A stretch of 64,000 bases of DNA from the NCBI GenBank assembly GCA_965226025.1, contig CBDDCD010000002.1:620001-684000 (forward strand), read 5' to 3'. The position numbers were made by a program, and so were the translations under genes. This DNA is from Moanibacter sp965226025 (GTDB lineage: Bacteria > Verrucomicrobiota > Verrucomicrobiia > Opitutales > UBA2987). Below the pieces are notes generated by a model that saw only the letters and a program-made list of their open reading frames with translations, did no database searches and was not told the origin of the DNA. Below, one piece after another: positions 9,101 to 18,556 of the stretch (within the stretch, counting starts at the first letter, position 1; each line of letters begins with the position of its first letter).

Positions 9101-10780
9101 GTAGGCACCACCGGCCCTAAGGATCCCCAAAATGGAAATGACGATTTCTAGTGATCGCTCGAAACAGACGCCTACAATCGTACCGGGTCCTACTCCGAGT
9201 GACCTCAAACAACCCACCAATCTTTCAACACGAGAGCCGAGCTCCCTGTAAGAAAGTCTACTCTCCTCGAAAACAAGCGCGATATTGTCAGGGGTCGCTT
9301 CTGCCTGTATTCGAAATAGCTGACCAAGCGATTGTTTGGGCGGAAGGGATCTGCACTGAGTGACAGTCCCTTGCAGGACACCTGTCTCCTCCCTGGAAAG
9401 TAGGCTTACATCCCTGATCGTCTGCGACCTGTCCTCCAGGAAAGCTTCGAATACACGCATGAAGTGCGCAACGGCCAATTTCTGTTCCGATTCGCCGAAA
9501 ACCCCGAGATTGAAATCGAATAGAAGGGTGAAGCAGCCGGTTCGACCCAAATCCTGGACGTGAAGTCGCAGCGTGTGGCTGGGATCAGTATAGCCCGAAT
9601 GAACCCAGGACGAATGCATCGGGATATCCTCGGATTCGGTGAATGTAATATTGCTATAGTTCAGCAGCACATTGTAGGTCCTGGCTGATTCCTGACTGCT
9701 GACCCCCGGCTTGGCGTGCGTCAGAGACGAAAGGACCTCCCTTCTTACCTTCTCGATCAGAGAGACAAATGTCTCCTTCCCATTTATCTCTACCTGCAGG
9801 GGCAGAATCTCCATAAAGAGACCCGTGGTTTCCTTAAAAGTCGAGGAGGTGCGATTGTGAAATGGGGTGCCGATTACAAGGTGCGTGCTGCCGTCCATTC
9901 GATGAAGAAAAGCGAAGAGGAGAGTAACGAAGATCTGAAGGAAAGTAAGATCGGTGCTGAGAGCCCGTATGCCTTTCTCTTCAGATAGGGCAGTCAACTT
10001 TTCCATCTGCAGGGAATCTAACCCGCATGTAACCCGCTTACTTCGTGCCGTTTCTTTCGACGCCATTCTCCCATAGAAGCTCACGGGTTCGGGACAATCC
10101 GAGATTCTATGTCTCCAGTATGTTTCGGCTTTGGCAAATTGGGTTGAGCTTCGTCCCGTTCGCTCAAACTCAATATATTCCCTGTAGCGCGGAGGTTCGA
10201 TTCCATCGGAAAGGTGACCGTGAATTCTGCCCCAGTAGTGTTCTATCATTCGACGGTAGAGCACGGTAACGGACCAGCCATCCGTAATGAGATGATGCTG
10301 AGCCATGTACCATACGTATCCGTCATCCGAAATTCGAAGCAGAGCGGAGTCAAAGAGACGTTCACCGAGCCCAAACGGACGAACGCATCGCTTCTCGATC
10401 CATCTTTTAAGAGTGGCCCGCGCATCTGGTTCTTGGGAGAAATCCAGAAAGTCCATGAGAAAGGGAAAAGTATCCCTTACCCTTTGAAAGGGGGTGCCGT
10501 CGGATTCCTCTATAACCGTTCGGAGGGAGTCACTATGGTCGAGGAGCCACTGGAACGACTCCCGGAAGATCTCCCGATCAACGTCGGCGCTGAACTCGAA
10601 TGTCAGCACCATGTTATAGAGCGGTGACTCCGGATTCATTTTTTGGCCCATCCAGATCAAGAATTGCGACTTCGTCAGATCGGACATCCGGAAAACAGCC
10701 TCTCCTGAAGGAGATCGACCTTCACTGTTGGTGGACTCCACGGATAACGGATCCTCGTTTCTGTTTACGTCGTTGGACAC
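6113..10780 (-). CDS. NRPS module C-A-PCP-E
   Basis: 1555 residues, first gene of the peptide synthetase operon. Condensation domain about 33-460 with HHLITDG at 162-168. Adenylation domain about 480-985 with A3 YTSGSTGKPKG (633-643), A5 NGYGPTE (773-779), A7 YKTGD, A8 VKIRGHRVELGEV (888-900) and A10 TGKIDR. Carrier domain with LGGDS (Ser1031). Epimerisation domain about 1085-1535 with HHLSVDGVSWRILLEDL (HH at 1215) and VGWFTSIFPV. It should activate one amino acid, couple it to an upstream acyl or peptidyl group, and convert it to the D form. Because it opens the operon with a C domain, this could be a starter C domain that acylates the first residue; that is inference. My manual specificity reading is D-V-Y-Y-V-V-G-I-C. 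The GTG at 10780 lacks a clear ribosome site; ATG at 10687, after GGAGAGG, may be the true start. Confidence 0.95.
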   Translation of the reverse strand: MSNDVNRNEDPLSVESTNSEGRSPSGEAVFRMSDLTKSQFLIWMGQKMNPESPLYNMVLTFEFSADVDREIFRESFQWLLDHSDSLRTVIEESDGTPFQRVRDTFPFLMDFLDFSQEPDARATLKRWIEKRCVRPFGLGERLFDSALLRISDDGYVWYMAQHHLITDGWSVTVLYRRMIEHYWGRIHGHLSDGIEPPRYREYIEFERTGRSSTQFAKAETYWRHRISDCPEPVSFYGRMASKETARSKRVTCGLDSLQMEKLTALSEEKGIRALSTDLTFLQIFVTLLFAFLHRMDGSTHLVIGTPFHNRTSSTFKETTGLFMEILPLQVEINGKETFVSLIEKVRREVLSSLTHAKPGVSSQESARTYNVLLNYSNITFTESEDIPMHSSWVHSGYTDPSHTLRLHVQDLGRTGCFTLLFDFNLGVFGESEQKLAVAHFMRVFEAFLEDRSQTIRDVSLLSREETGVLQGTVTQCRSLPPKQSLGQLFRIQAEATPDNIALVFEESRLSYRELGSRVERLVGCLRSLGVGPGTIVGVCFERSLEIVISILGILRAGGAYLPLEPGFPTERSEFILTDAGISILLTESKLLNSFEGVGVQLICVDAKSGEDPGEPGDAPVIPTDVRDPAYVLYTSGSTGKPKGVCCSSRGVINLLDDLEGRRPLNPGDACSWWTSVGFDVSIYEIFSALLYGRTLHITPERVRSDPVAFVEWLERQCIHSAYIPPFILVEMANGILETMIPLSLRRVLVGVEPIPERVLKAICHRLPALTIVNGYGPTEATICSTLLTFNPEEAGEGITPIGWPVQNTSIYLLDACGQPVSSGVPGELCIAGAGLAREYLNRPDLTQERFVSDPFSQGSRMRLYKTGDMARLRKDGSIEFIGRVDDQVKIRGHRVELGEVSSALLEHPELREAVVLAPEDKTRGKSLVAYVVPNRQPSPEPGRLQEYVRRKLPQYMVPAAVVVLESMPLTTTGKIDRQALPSPDRLETESEGSWSPPRTSQERTLARIWESVLGLERVGIHDRFVNLGGDSILNIQVIAKARREGIRLTSKQLFENPTVAELASIADDTAIFSAEQGLVKGRLELTPIQHWFFNSNFLRPSHRSLFLMLEVLDKLDAAILSRTFEELLRHHDALRLRFAEGEDGWVQWLTDEVVAESIIRVDISNLSTEEENSVVHETVKELSSAMDTGRGLLIRLALFERGAGGFGDRLLILAHHLSVDGVSWRILLEDLATSCERLRKGVPNQLPPKTTSLKEWSHTLAEYARSSRVRRELEFWKGLGQFEISPLPRDRPHRKDNIEESARDLSVELDALETDALLHRVHETYNTQINDVLLTAFAQSIAESSCTDTIRLDLEWHGRREVVEGLDLSRTVGWFTSIFPVVLKLAPCSDPGEALKSVKEQLRAVPEQGFGYGLLRYLGESHQIRKTLEAQPRSELLFNYLGQFDGTLSETSLFRMEGPLEVSHYPADQRSYLLEVNATVIQGKLRSVWTYSENLHERSTIEKLAHSYQSALRSLIGHCLSSGPGELTPSDFPLAGLDEEELGKLAEEINRIDRS

Positions 10781-11157
10781 TTCAGATTCGCCGCAAAGTC
10801 GAAAGGACCCTGACAGCGACCTCCACTGGCGTCACTCGACACCCGCTAAACCCCGAGATCAGACATGTAGTTGTCGCCTCTGTGGATACGAACAAAAACA
10901 AGGTTCGAATCCAAGAAGCGCCTCTGAGATGTAGTTTAGACAGCACCCCTCGCCTACTGTGGGCTTCCTATTTTGCTTAACCCAAAGTCCCCTTATATAG
11001 AAATGTGAAAGCCGATTCCAGCCCCAATTTGATCCCGCCGAATTGTTTCGAGGTCGTTCCAAATCTGATAAAGGGGTGGCCAAAATCCGGGGTGCCTTCC
11101 GACCAAGAAAAACCCATTGCCAAGATAACTAAGCTGCGTTAGGAAGCTTTGGCGAGA
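10781..11157. promoter_or_regulatory. Divergent intergenic region between the NRPS operon and the TPR/ExbB operon
   Basis: This 377-bp gap separates genes transcribed outwards on both sides, so promoters for both operons should lie here. I see no convincing -35/-10 pair or operator palindrome by eye and no gene. Confidence 0.5.
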
Positions 11158-14037
11158 ATGAAGGCTTATACCCAGAAGATCTTGAGATCGACCACCGCCT
11201 TCATTCTCCTTCTCCCCTTTCCGGAACTCCCTGTTTTCGCTCAAGCTACCAGAGACACGTTTCAGTTTCACATGACCAAAGCGATCGCCTCCTTCTCCGA
11301 CGGACGCTATGCCGAGGCGGTTGAGGCATTCGACACCTTAGAAGAACTATATCGCAATGAACCCGGTTATTCCCTTCCGGCTTACCGAAAGTTACTCCTT
11401 CCTGCCCGTGGCTATGCCCAACTGCGTCAAGGTCTACCAAGCCGGGCGGTAGAAAGTCTCGGTCGGTATGTGGAAGAGTTTCCGCTAGAGCGCAAACGAC
11501 GTCCTTTCGTCCTATTCAGTCTCGCTCGCGCTTACCGTGAATCTGGGGACACCCGGGGGGCGATCCGCACCTACGAAAAACTGGAACATGAATTCCCGGA
11601 TACTTCGGAGTCCGCGATCTCGATTCTGAGGAGAGCCGAGCTACTTTTCCAAGAAGGGAAAACGGAGAGGAGTCTTCTCAGTCTTAACGAACTCTACGCC
11701 TCGAGTGCTGCGGAAACACTGAGGTTTCGGGCTCGCCTCCGGGCTCTCCAAATTTCGATCGAGTCCGGCGACGAGAGAGGGGCGGTGGAGACTCTTCTGG
11801 AGACTCCCTGGAAAATCACGACCATGCCGGAGCTCGCCCTCCTCGCCTTCTCCGCCCTACGAATCGGCGACAAACTCTTGGAGAGGGAGAGATTCCCGGA
11901 TGCTATTCGATGCTTCCGAATGGTTCCGCCAAGAGGGCAGCTCCTGGCGCTACAGCAGGGCCGCCTCAAAAACATTGAGGCCATACTCCGAAAGAGAGGG
12001 GCATCGGCCGCCCTGACCGAAAATGCCCTTTGGCACGATTATTATCGCGGCCTGATCCAGAGGATTCGCAAGCAGCTGAAAGGGCTCCAGGCAGGGGAAG
12101 ACTACACTCCCCGATTTAGGCTTCGCTTCGGCCAGGCGATGCTCCTTGCCGGACGACATGAAGAGGCAGTGATTCTATTTCGATACCTCTCCGGGGACAA
12201 GAATCTGGACCAAGAAATCCGTTCAGAAGCGCACTATCGCTGGATCCTGGCGGTGCAGGCGCTCGATAAATGGGACGACGCGATCGTCATAGCACAGGAT
12301 TTCATGGATCGTTACCCAAATTCCGAAATTGCGCCCCAAGCGGTCTTTCTTATCGCCCTCGCCTACCAGGAGCAACGCAACTACGAGAGTGCGATTGAAG
12401 TGCTGAACGATCTCATCGCCAGAAATCTCAGCCACAATGCGGCGCAACGGTGGAAGTTTGCCCTCGGCTTCTGTCTTCTCCTCGATCAGCGAAATGCCGA
12501 AGCGCGCGGGGTGTTTGAGCAGGTTGTCGAATCATGGCCAAAAGGACGCCTGGTCTTGAATTCGAGGTACTGGCACGCCCTCACCTGGTTCTTCGAAAAA
12601 GAATATGAAAACGCATTGGAGGAACTAGAGCAGCTCCTACCGGACTCATCCGGACATCCGATGAACTCTGAGATTCGCTATCGCCTCGCAGCCGTACTCT
12701 ATGGCATGCGCCGCTACCAGCAGGCTCTTGATGCGATCGACAGCTTTCTCGCAGACTTCCCTGGACACACACGATTTGCCGAGTCTCAGGTGCTGCGGGG
12801 CGACATCCTGATGGGAAGAGGCGAGCTCTTGGGAGCCGCGGTGGCATTTTCCAAAGTAACTCCGGAGGCTGCTGGGCTCTTCCCTTACGCCATCTTCCAG
12901 AGTGGAAAGATCTACAAGGCTATGGAGGAGTACGACCGGATGATCGCACACTTCTCGGAGTATCTGGAGCGAAGTGACCTCGAAGTGAAACCGCGAATGA
13001 GCGAAGCCCTCTACTGGATTGGGTGGGCCCACGGTCGGCAGGGACGCGTTGAGGAAGCTTTTCCCATCTTTACCGCTGCGTTGGAAAAATTCGGGAACGA
13101 CCTCGAGTCTAGAGAGATTCCCCTTATCCTCACCGCGCTACGAAAACAATACGCCAAGTTGCAAAAGAATACGGTTCGGAACGGTGTTACCGAGCATCCG
13201 CTTCTCACAACCCCGAGTTTCGAGTCCTGGGTCGAGCGGGAGCGTCAGAGAGCTCTCGTGGAAGGGCAGCTCACCTACTTCAGCAGATTGGGTCTCTATC
13301 AATCCAAAGCGCTCGAAGAAGGCGGAGATTCCACCGCCGCACAGACGATCCTCCTCCAGATCGCCGAGAAGGTGCCAATCGAGCGGCTCGACGCCGAGGC
13401 CCTCGGCCGGATTGGCCTCGCCCTAGAGCAACTCGACTTCCCTTCCGCCACGGAATATCTGGAAGCGCTCCTCCTCCGCTACCCCGATTTCGGCGAGCGA
13501 GCTATGGCATACTACGGACTTGCCCAGGCCCATTTTAAGGCGAGCCAATGGGAAGAGGCTTCCGATCTCCTCGAAAAGCTTGCGGGGGAGATACCGGTAC
13601 ACCCACTGGCCGCCGAATCCACCCTCCTTCTGGCCCAGGTCCACTTGAAAGGAGGAAAACCACATAAGGCGATTGCGCTCCACGAGGGACTTCTTCGCCT
13701 CAAGAGCGCCCGCGGAAGACCTCACGCCGAAGCCCTCCTCGGTCTTGCCGAAGCCCACCAAATGCTTGGAGAAGAGAAAAAGGCAATCGCCTATCTCCAG
13801 AGGATTTACACTCTCTACCGAGCTTATTCCGACCTCGTGGCAGATGCCTACTTTAAGAGTGCCCAGCTCTTTGAGGTGATTGGAGACATCACTGCCGCCT
13901 ACAATACCCTCGTCGAATTGACGGATTCATCGGATCTCAGCGCTCACCAGGCCTACGCAAAAGGCGTGGTGGAGAAGAATCGGCTGCGCGCCGGCCTAAA
14001 CACCACTCTGGGGAGCCCTCTGAACCAAACACCATGA
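11158..14037 (+). CDS. Exported tetratricopeptide-repeat protein of an ExbB-linked operon
   Basis: About 959 residues from ATG 11158, preferred over TTG 11149 because AGGAAG lies 11 bases upstream of the ATG. The N-terminus is a signal peptide (KILRSTTAFILLLPFPELPVFAQA). The rest is helical repeats of TPR type throughout, for example DGRYAEAVEAFDTLEELY, ESGDTRGAIRTYEKLEHEFP and ERRNYESAIEVL-like units, so a periplasmic or outer-membrane scaffold is likely. Its last four bases (ATGA) overlap the next gene, which points to translational coupling. Large TPR proteins next to ExbB/TolQ channels occur in several PVC bacteria and may couple proton-motive force to envelope work; the exact role here is not known. 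Confidence 0.85.
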   Translation: MKAYTQKILRSTTAFILLLPFPELPVFAQATRDTFQFHMTKAIASFSDGRYAEAVEAFDTLEELYRNEPGYSLPAYRKLLLPARGYAQLRQGLPSRAVESLGRYVEEFPLERKRRPFVLFSLARAYRESGDTRGAIRTYEKLEHEFPDTSESAISILRRAELLFQEGKTERSLLSLNELYASSAAETLRFRARLRALQISIESGDERGAVETLLETPWKITTMPELALLAFSALRIGDKLLERERFPDAIRCFRMVPPRGQLLALQQGRLKNIEAILRKRGASAALTENALWHDYYRGLIQRIRKQLKGLQAGEDYTPRFRLRFGQAMLLAGRHEEAVILFRYLSGDKNLDQEIRSEAHYRWILAVQALDKWDDAIVIAQDFMDRYPNSEIAPQAVFLIALAYQEQRNYESAIEVLNDLIARNLSHNAAQRWKFALGFCLLLDQRNAEARGVFEQVVESWPKGRLVLNSRYWHALTWFFEKEYENALEELEQLLPDSSGHPMNSEIRYRLAAVLYGMRRYQQALDAIDSFLADFPGHTRFAESQVLRGDILMGRGELLGAAVAFSKVTPEAAGLFPYAIFQSGKIYKAMEEYDRMIAHFSEYLERSDLEVKPRMSEALYWIGWAHGRQGRVEEAFPIFTAALEKFGNDLESREIPLILTALRKQYAKLQKNTVRNGVTEHPLLTTPSFESWVERERQRALVEGQLTYFSRLGLYQSKALEEGGDSTAAQTILLQIAEKVPIERLDAEALGRIGLALEQLDFPSATEYLEALLLRYPDFGERAMAYYGLAQAHFKASQWEEASDLLEKLAGEIPVHPLAAESTLLLAQVHLKGGKPHKAIALHEGLLRLKSARGRPHAEALLGLAEAHQMLGEEKKAIAYLQRIYTLYRAYSDLVADAYFKSAQLFEVIGDITAAYNTLVELTDSSDLSAHQAYAKGVVEKNRLRAGLNTTLGSPLNQTP

Positions 14038-14867
14038 AGGCCCTCCCTTTCCTCCTTTTCTCTCTGGCTGCGGCTGTCACTCCGTGCCTGTCGAATCCCG
14101 TGGCGGAACTTCGGGACTTGAGCCATGAATTGGAGGAGCCGGTGGTGGCGCGAGATTCTTCGGGAAGAATGTATGCCGGAACTCTGAAGCGCATTTCGAA
14201 ATCTCAAATCAGTCTGACGACCCGGGTCGATGAAGGCGAGGTTACCTACCGCTTCCATAGAGAGGATATTTCCACGCTCAAATTCCCTGGCCAGACCTTT
14301 GAGATTGTTGCGCTCGATCTGTTGAGGGAGCGGCGGACCGATAAGGCGCTCGAGATTCTTGAAACGCTTTACACCCATCGTTCGCCCTACTTCGAGTTTA
14401 TGAAAAAAGAGGACGTTCTGTTCTTCCTACGTCTCGTGGATGGATACGAGGAATCTGACCAGCACATCTCAACCATCGCGGTCGCACGAAGGCTGCTCGA
14501 GTTCTCTCCCAATGACAAGGTGGCGGCCAAACTCGAATCGTCCATTCTTCTCGCTTTCTTCCACTTGGATATGGAGGAGGAAGCGCTTGCCTTGGCGCAT
14601 GCCTGGATCGCCCGTTCCCCCATCTACCACAGTTCCTCCCTAGGCTGGTGGATCGCCTCTCAGATCGCATTGGAGCGGAGTCAATTCGAAAAGGCTTTGC
14701 ATTTGAGTCTCCACCCGATCGTTTTTTCGGGCCCTCTCGCAGTATCATATCTCGAGAATTGCTACTCGGTAGCCATTGCAGCATCAAAGGCGCTACAAAA
14801 GGATGAAAAGGCAGCTTGCCTCCTCCACGAAATGATCGATCGATCCATCGTTGCGGAATCGGAGTGA
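14034..14867 (+). CDS. Exported hypothetical protein with helical repeats, second gene of the ExbB operon
   Basis: 277 residues. The signal peptide is MKALPFLLFSLAAAVTPCLS. Residues about 35-90 look like a small beta domain (SSGRMYAGTLKRISKSQISLTT, then EVTYRFHREDISTLKFPG), and the remainder is TPR-like helices (DKALEILETLYTHRSPYFEF, EEALALAHAWIARSP). The start overlaps the stop of the upstream TPR gene by four bases. It is followed after about 65 bases by the interrupted exbB gene. I do not recognise a named family; the context suggests an envelope protein working with the TPR protein and the ExbB channel. Confidence 0.8.
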   Translation: MKALPFLLFSLAAAVTPCLSNPVAELRDLSHELEEPVVARDSSGRMYAGTLKRISKSQISLTTRVDEGEVTYRFHREDISTLKFPGQTFEIVALDLLRERRTDKALEILETLYTHRSPYFEFMKKEDVLFFLRLVDGYEESDQHISTIAVARRLLEFSPNDKVAAKLESSILLAFFHLDMEEEALALAHAWIARSPIYHSSSLGWWIASQIALERSQFEKALHLSLHPIVFSGPLAVSYLENCYSVAIAASKALQKDEKAACLLHEMIDRSIVAESE

Positions 14868-15125
14868 TTCCCTCCTCTCCGATCAGAATGGAGTTTACTT
14901 TGAGCGCCGATTGAAAGAAAGAGAGGCACACGTGCTCCCTAGAATAGAACGCTTTGGAATACTGTTGATTCTGCCGGCCCTTCTCTTTGCCCAGGGCGTC
15001 GAATCTTCGATCGCGCCAACACCCGAAAACACCAGCCTGTGGGGACTGATTCAACAAGGTGGCTGGGCGATGTATCCACTCGGCCTCTGTTCTCTTACGA
15101 TGATCTTCCTGATAATTCATAGCTG

Positions 15126-16941
15126 GAGGCTGTCCCAAATCCGAGAGGATTTGGGTGGAAGCCTGATACCGATATCAATCTTCGTCACGTTATGTAGACC
15201 ACGACATGCCTTCCGTCCTCGGTAGCTTACCTTTTATCCGTTATGCACCTTTCCAGCACCCTTCCTCTCGCTTTGAGTCGATAGTTCTCCCAAGGAAGCG
15301 CCTCTGACTCGATTCTTGGATCCCTATGCCGCCTGCGTTGCCTCTTTCTCATGTTCTTGCGCAAGTCTCTGCGCGATTTTCCATAGATTGTGGGACAGAA
15401 CCGACCAGGCCACGCTAAGGTTACGGTTGTCAAAGCCTTTGCTGCGTATCTTGCCCCCGTGCCATCGGTTCTTGAGCACTCCGATCCGGCCTTCGGTGCT
15501 CCCTCGTCGTCGCTGCAACCGGACAAAGCGCGGCTCCTCCATCCGCTCCTTGAGCTCTTGTGGATTGCGGGGCGTAAGGGCGTCAAAAATCCCCTCTGCC
15601 TGGGAGCCGCTTGCTGGCCGCCTTCGAGGCATAGCCCCGATCCCCACTGATCGCTTCGATCTTCTCCTCTAAAGCGAAGCCCTTTTGCCTCTCCAGACTT
15701 TCCCAAAGCTGCTTCAATTCGCTCGGGGCCTGCCCCCCATACAGTTTCCAGTCCAACAGATATCCCTCTGCGCTCTCGCATAAATAAAGGGTGTTGCCAA
15801 ACTCCACCTCCCGATCTGCCTTGCCTCGCACGATGACGTCAATCTCAGGTTCGTAGGCGCTCAGGATCTTCTCCTCATTCTTCACCTGCCGCCCCCCTAT
15901 GATCCGTTCGTGCGCCTGTTTCATGACCTGCGGTATCTGCTCTAACATACCATCCATTCGCTCGATGATTCGGCTCGCCTTCTTCTCGGTGTAATCGCTT
16001 TGCATCCACATAGCTTCCAATAAGTCACGGTGGCGAAGGGCATGGCCCTCAATCTTCTTGAGCAATAGCTTCATCCGCCGCAGGATCCCTTTACGCGCTT
16101 TGCCCGCCTCCCGGCGCCGACGCGCATGCGTCATCTCCAGGCACCGTTTGTTCATCTCCCGAGCCAATCCCTTTGCTCCCTGGGGCATGCGCTGTTTCAT
16201 TCCCGCCTGCCGGATCAGACTGATCGCCTTGAGCAGCGTTGCTCCCACATCCTTGAGCAAGACCCAGTCCACGGGCCAGTGGATGTTCGCTTCCAGGCAA
16301 GTGGCGTCGATCAGGCATTCCCTCGTATCGATCGGCTTCTCTAATCCTGCCTCACCACAATGTTCAGCATTGCCCACCACCTCGGTCATCCTTGCATGCA
16401 GCTGTCTCAGATACGCTTCGTCGAAGAATTTCGAATCCCGTTCCAGACTGCTCTTCGATATTTTCCGGATCCCGTCTACCTCACGCACCCGGCAAAAATT
16501 AGCCAGAAGCTCACTGCGTCCCAACTCCTGCGACAGACAACGAAAGGATATCCCTCCGAGTAAATGACGCACCACCTCCACCCGCAGCGCTTTTATCGCT
16601 CTTAGAGCGCGTCGCTCCCGATCCTTCCCTCCCGCTTCATCCCATCCTTCCAAGGCTTTTACGATCGCCTCCCTTTCCAGCGAGGAGTCGATCAAAACCC
16701 GGTCAATCCGCTCCATTGTTTCCAGAAACACGGTGTAGTCTTTGCATCGAATGACTGGAGTTAGGGCTGGACGCAGGAAGCTTTGTACGGCAATATTTTT
16801 CATGAGAAGGGCGTGCTTTGTATTTGACTAACGCAAGCATAAGCGCCCTTTTTCGCCGGATCGAGCTTTTTGCAGCTCTATCCGGCCTTTTTTGCCCATA
16901 ACTCATTAAAAATCAATTGTTTCCACCACTGGGACGGGCTC
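15126..16941 (-). mobile_element. Insertion sequence A (1816 bp) inside exbB
   Basis: Ends are imperfect inverted repeats: GAGGCTGTCCCA at the left and, read inwards, GAGCCCGTCCCA at the right. A 6-bp duplication TAGCTG flanks it at 15120-15125 and 16942-16947. Just inside the left end lies a palindrome, CCCAAATCCGAGAGGATTTGGG. It carries one transposase gene on the minus strand. A second, broken copy lies at 50004-53179 and an end-derived fragment at 30863-30971. Confidence 0.9.
15324..16803 (-). pseudogene. DDE transposase of insertion sequence A, frameshifted
   Basis: The first frame (16803 to about 15600) encodes about 400 residues, then a one-base shift moves the reading to a frame ending at 15324. 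Likely catalytic residues are the Asp in LIDATCLEA, the Asp in ISGDRGYA and the Glu in STEGRIGVLKN. The copy at 52652-53179 reads through the same point without a shift (KRLQAEGIFDAL) because it has one G fewer near 15603-15612, so a single-base insertion has broken this copy. I am unsure of the family; it resembles long DDE transposases of the IS1182 or unclassified (ISNCY) kind. Confidence 0.8.
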
Positions 16942-17620
16942 TAGCTGGCGCGAAACATCGCGGAGAAAATTCATCCCGGAACATTCATCGAGTGAGCTCT
17001 CACAGAAACTCCAGGAAAGGGACTTCCCCTCGGCCGCGAGAATTCTGGAACGGGAGCCAACGGTTCTAAACCGTGCCCTCAAAGCAGGCCTCGACAAGGC
17101 GCGCGCCGAAGCCGTCGACGCGAACAAAGAAAGAGTCGAGATGGCTTTTATCGAGGCACTCGAATACGAAGAGAGCGCGATCAGCCAGTGGATCAACTAC
17201 CTCAATGTCGTCGCAACCGTCTCTCCAATGATCGGGCTCCTCGGCACGGTGAGCGGGATGATTGGAGCCTTTTCAACCATTGCAAGCGGTGGTATGGGAC
17301 GTCCCGAACTGCTCGCCGGAGATATTGGCGAGGCTCTCATCACCACCGCCACAGGCCTCGTCATTGGTATTCCGGCTATGATCGCCTACTTCGTTCTGCG
17401 CAATCGGCTCAACAATGTCATGCTGGCTACCACTCAGGAGGCGAGCCGGCACCTCGATCGCCTCTCCGACGATGTGCGAGATGCTAAGCCACCCGAGGAT
17501 GTCCACTCCGATGACACTTCTCGCTAGGATTCTGTCGGTATGAAGTTGGTCGTGATTTACGAACATCATCCTACGACCCGAAGTTCAGGACTGTTGCGAA
17601 GTGCAAATCCCGACAAATCC

Positions 17621-18322
17621 CTAGTCCGCAAGATCGCGTAGTTCCGGCAACGAATTCATCAGCTGGTCCGCCTTTGAAATCCAATAAGGCGGTTTCCGAA
17701 GGCCAGGGAATTCAAGTTTGGCAATAAGATCCAGCTGGCCCTTCATTTCGGAAAATTCTTCCCGTTCCCAGTATAGAACGGCCAGATTGTAGGCCGCCTC
17801 CGCTCGTGTTCCGTCGAGCCTTTCCGTGTCGTTCGCAATTTCCAAAAGGGCGCTCCGGCCCTCATCCTCGTGACCGCTTTGAATTCGGGCCATGGCGAAC
17901 CCGAGGCGGGCCCGACCTGCTAGGGGTGTCTCTTCCAGTGTCTCGACGGCAGAAAGATAATGTCCGGCAGCCGCTTCAAATTCTCTCTCCCCATACTCCC
18001 GATTAGCCACTTCAAGATAAGCGAAACCGTTCAACGGATGTCGCGAGTATTCCTCCGCAAACCCAATGAGGGATTCACCTTCCTCCGCTTCTTGATAGGC
18101 CAATCGCACCGCGGCTTCCTTCCGGTCCGCAACGTAGATCATTATCTGGTAGGCAAGGACGACAACGAAGAGTAACACAGCCGCGCCCTCGATCACTCGC
18201 CGACGGCGCCGCCAAAACTCCAACAATACCTCCTCGAAATCGCCTTCCCGGACCTCGACTCCTTGGGCGGGAGATTCCTCAGCGGCCTCCGGCGCTGGCG
18301 ATGATTTCTTCTTCGCACTCAT
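17621..18322 (-). CDS. YfgM-like inner-membrane TPR protein
   Basis: 233 residues. The cytoplasmic N-terminus is rich in Lys, Ala and Glu, then FWRRRRRVIEGAAVLLFVVVLAYQIMIYV is a single membrane anchor at about 36-65, followed by a periplasmic TPR domain (FAYLEVANREYGEREFEAAAGHY, GRARLGFAMARIQSGHEDEG). This is the layout of YfgM/TPR_21 proteins that accompany the SecYEG translocon or other envelope complexes. Named function is inference from architecture. It is transcribed towards the broken exbB; its upstream side faces a CTAG repeat and pyrF. Confidence 0.75.
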   Translation of the reverse strand: MSAKKKSSPAPEAAEESPAQGVEVREGDFEEVLLEFWRRRRRVIEGAAVLLFVVVLAYQIMIYVADRKEAAVRLAYQEAEEGESLIGFAEEYSRHPLNGFAYLEVANREYGEREFEAAAGHYLSAVETLEETPLAGRARLGFAMARIQSGHEDEGRSALLEIANDTERLDGTRAEAAYNLAVLYWEREEFSEMKGQLDLIAKLEFPGLRKPPYWISKADQLMNSLPELRDLAD

Positions 18323-18416
18323 GTCCCAGTTTTGGGGAATATCAGCGTCTGCAGGTCAAAGTTTCAAGTCAATAGGGGGCTAAGAATTTGACACGCTTCC
18401 TCGTTCTCTCACCCTC

Positions 18417-18518
18417 CTAGGAATCTGTCGGACTTTGAGCTCCGAACCTTCAGTGAGGTTTAGATCGACGGGTGGAGGATGTAAATTGGGACCAGGTTCA
18501 TTCCGACAGACTCCTAGC
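18417..18518. repeat. CTAG-bounded palindromic repeat, copy 1
   Basis: Begins CTAGGAATCTGTCGGACTTT and ends with the reverse of it (CCGACAGACTCCTAG). The centre is about 70 bp and varies between copies. It lies between divergent genes (YfgM-like and pyrF). Confidence 0.85.
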
Positions 18519-18556
18519 CTGGAAATCTGACGCGATTACCAGGCCAAAAAACGATA

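Larger units (their letters stand above)
14932..17527 (+). pseudogene. exbB: ExbB/TolQ/MotA-type proton channel gene interrupted by an insertion sequence
   Basis: The gene is in two pieces, 14932-15125 and 16948-17527, with insertion sequence A between them. Removing the element and one copy of the target duplication TAGCTG restores a continuous frame across ...IIHSWRETSRRKF.... The first piece has a signal peptide (ERFGILLILPALLFAQG) from GTG 14932, preceded by AGAGG, and the first membrane helix (GGWAMYPLGLCSLTMIFLII). The second piece has the family core: LNVVATVSPMIGLLGTVSGM, then GGMGRPELLAGDIGEALITT and a last membrane helix. The TAG stop coincides with the start of a degenerate copy of the CTAG repeat. 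Without its first helix the remaining protein is unlikely to work. No exbD follows. Confidence 0.9.
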
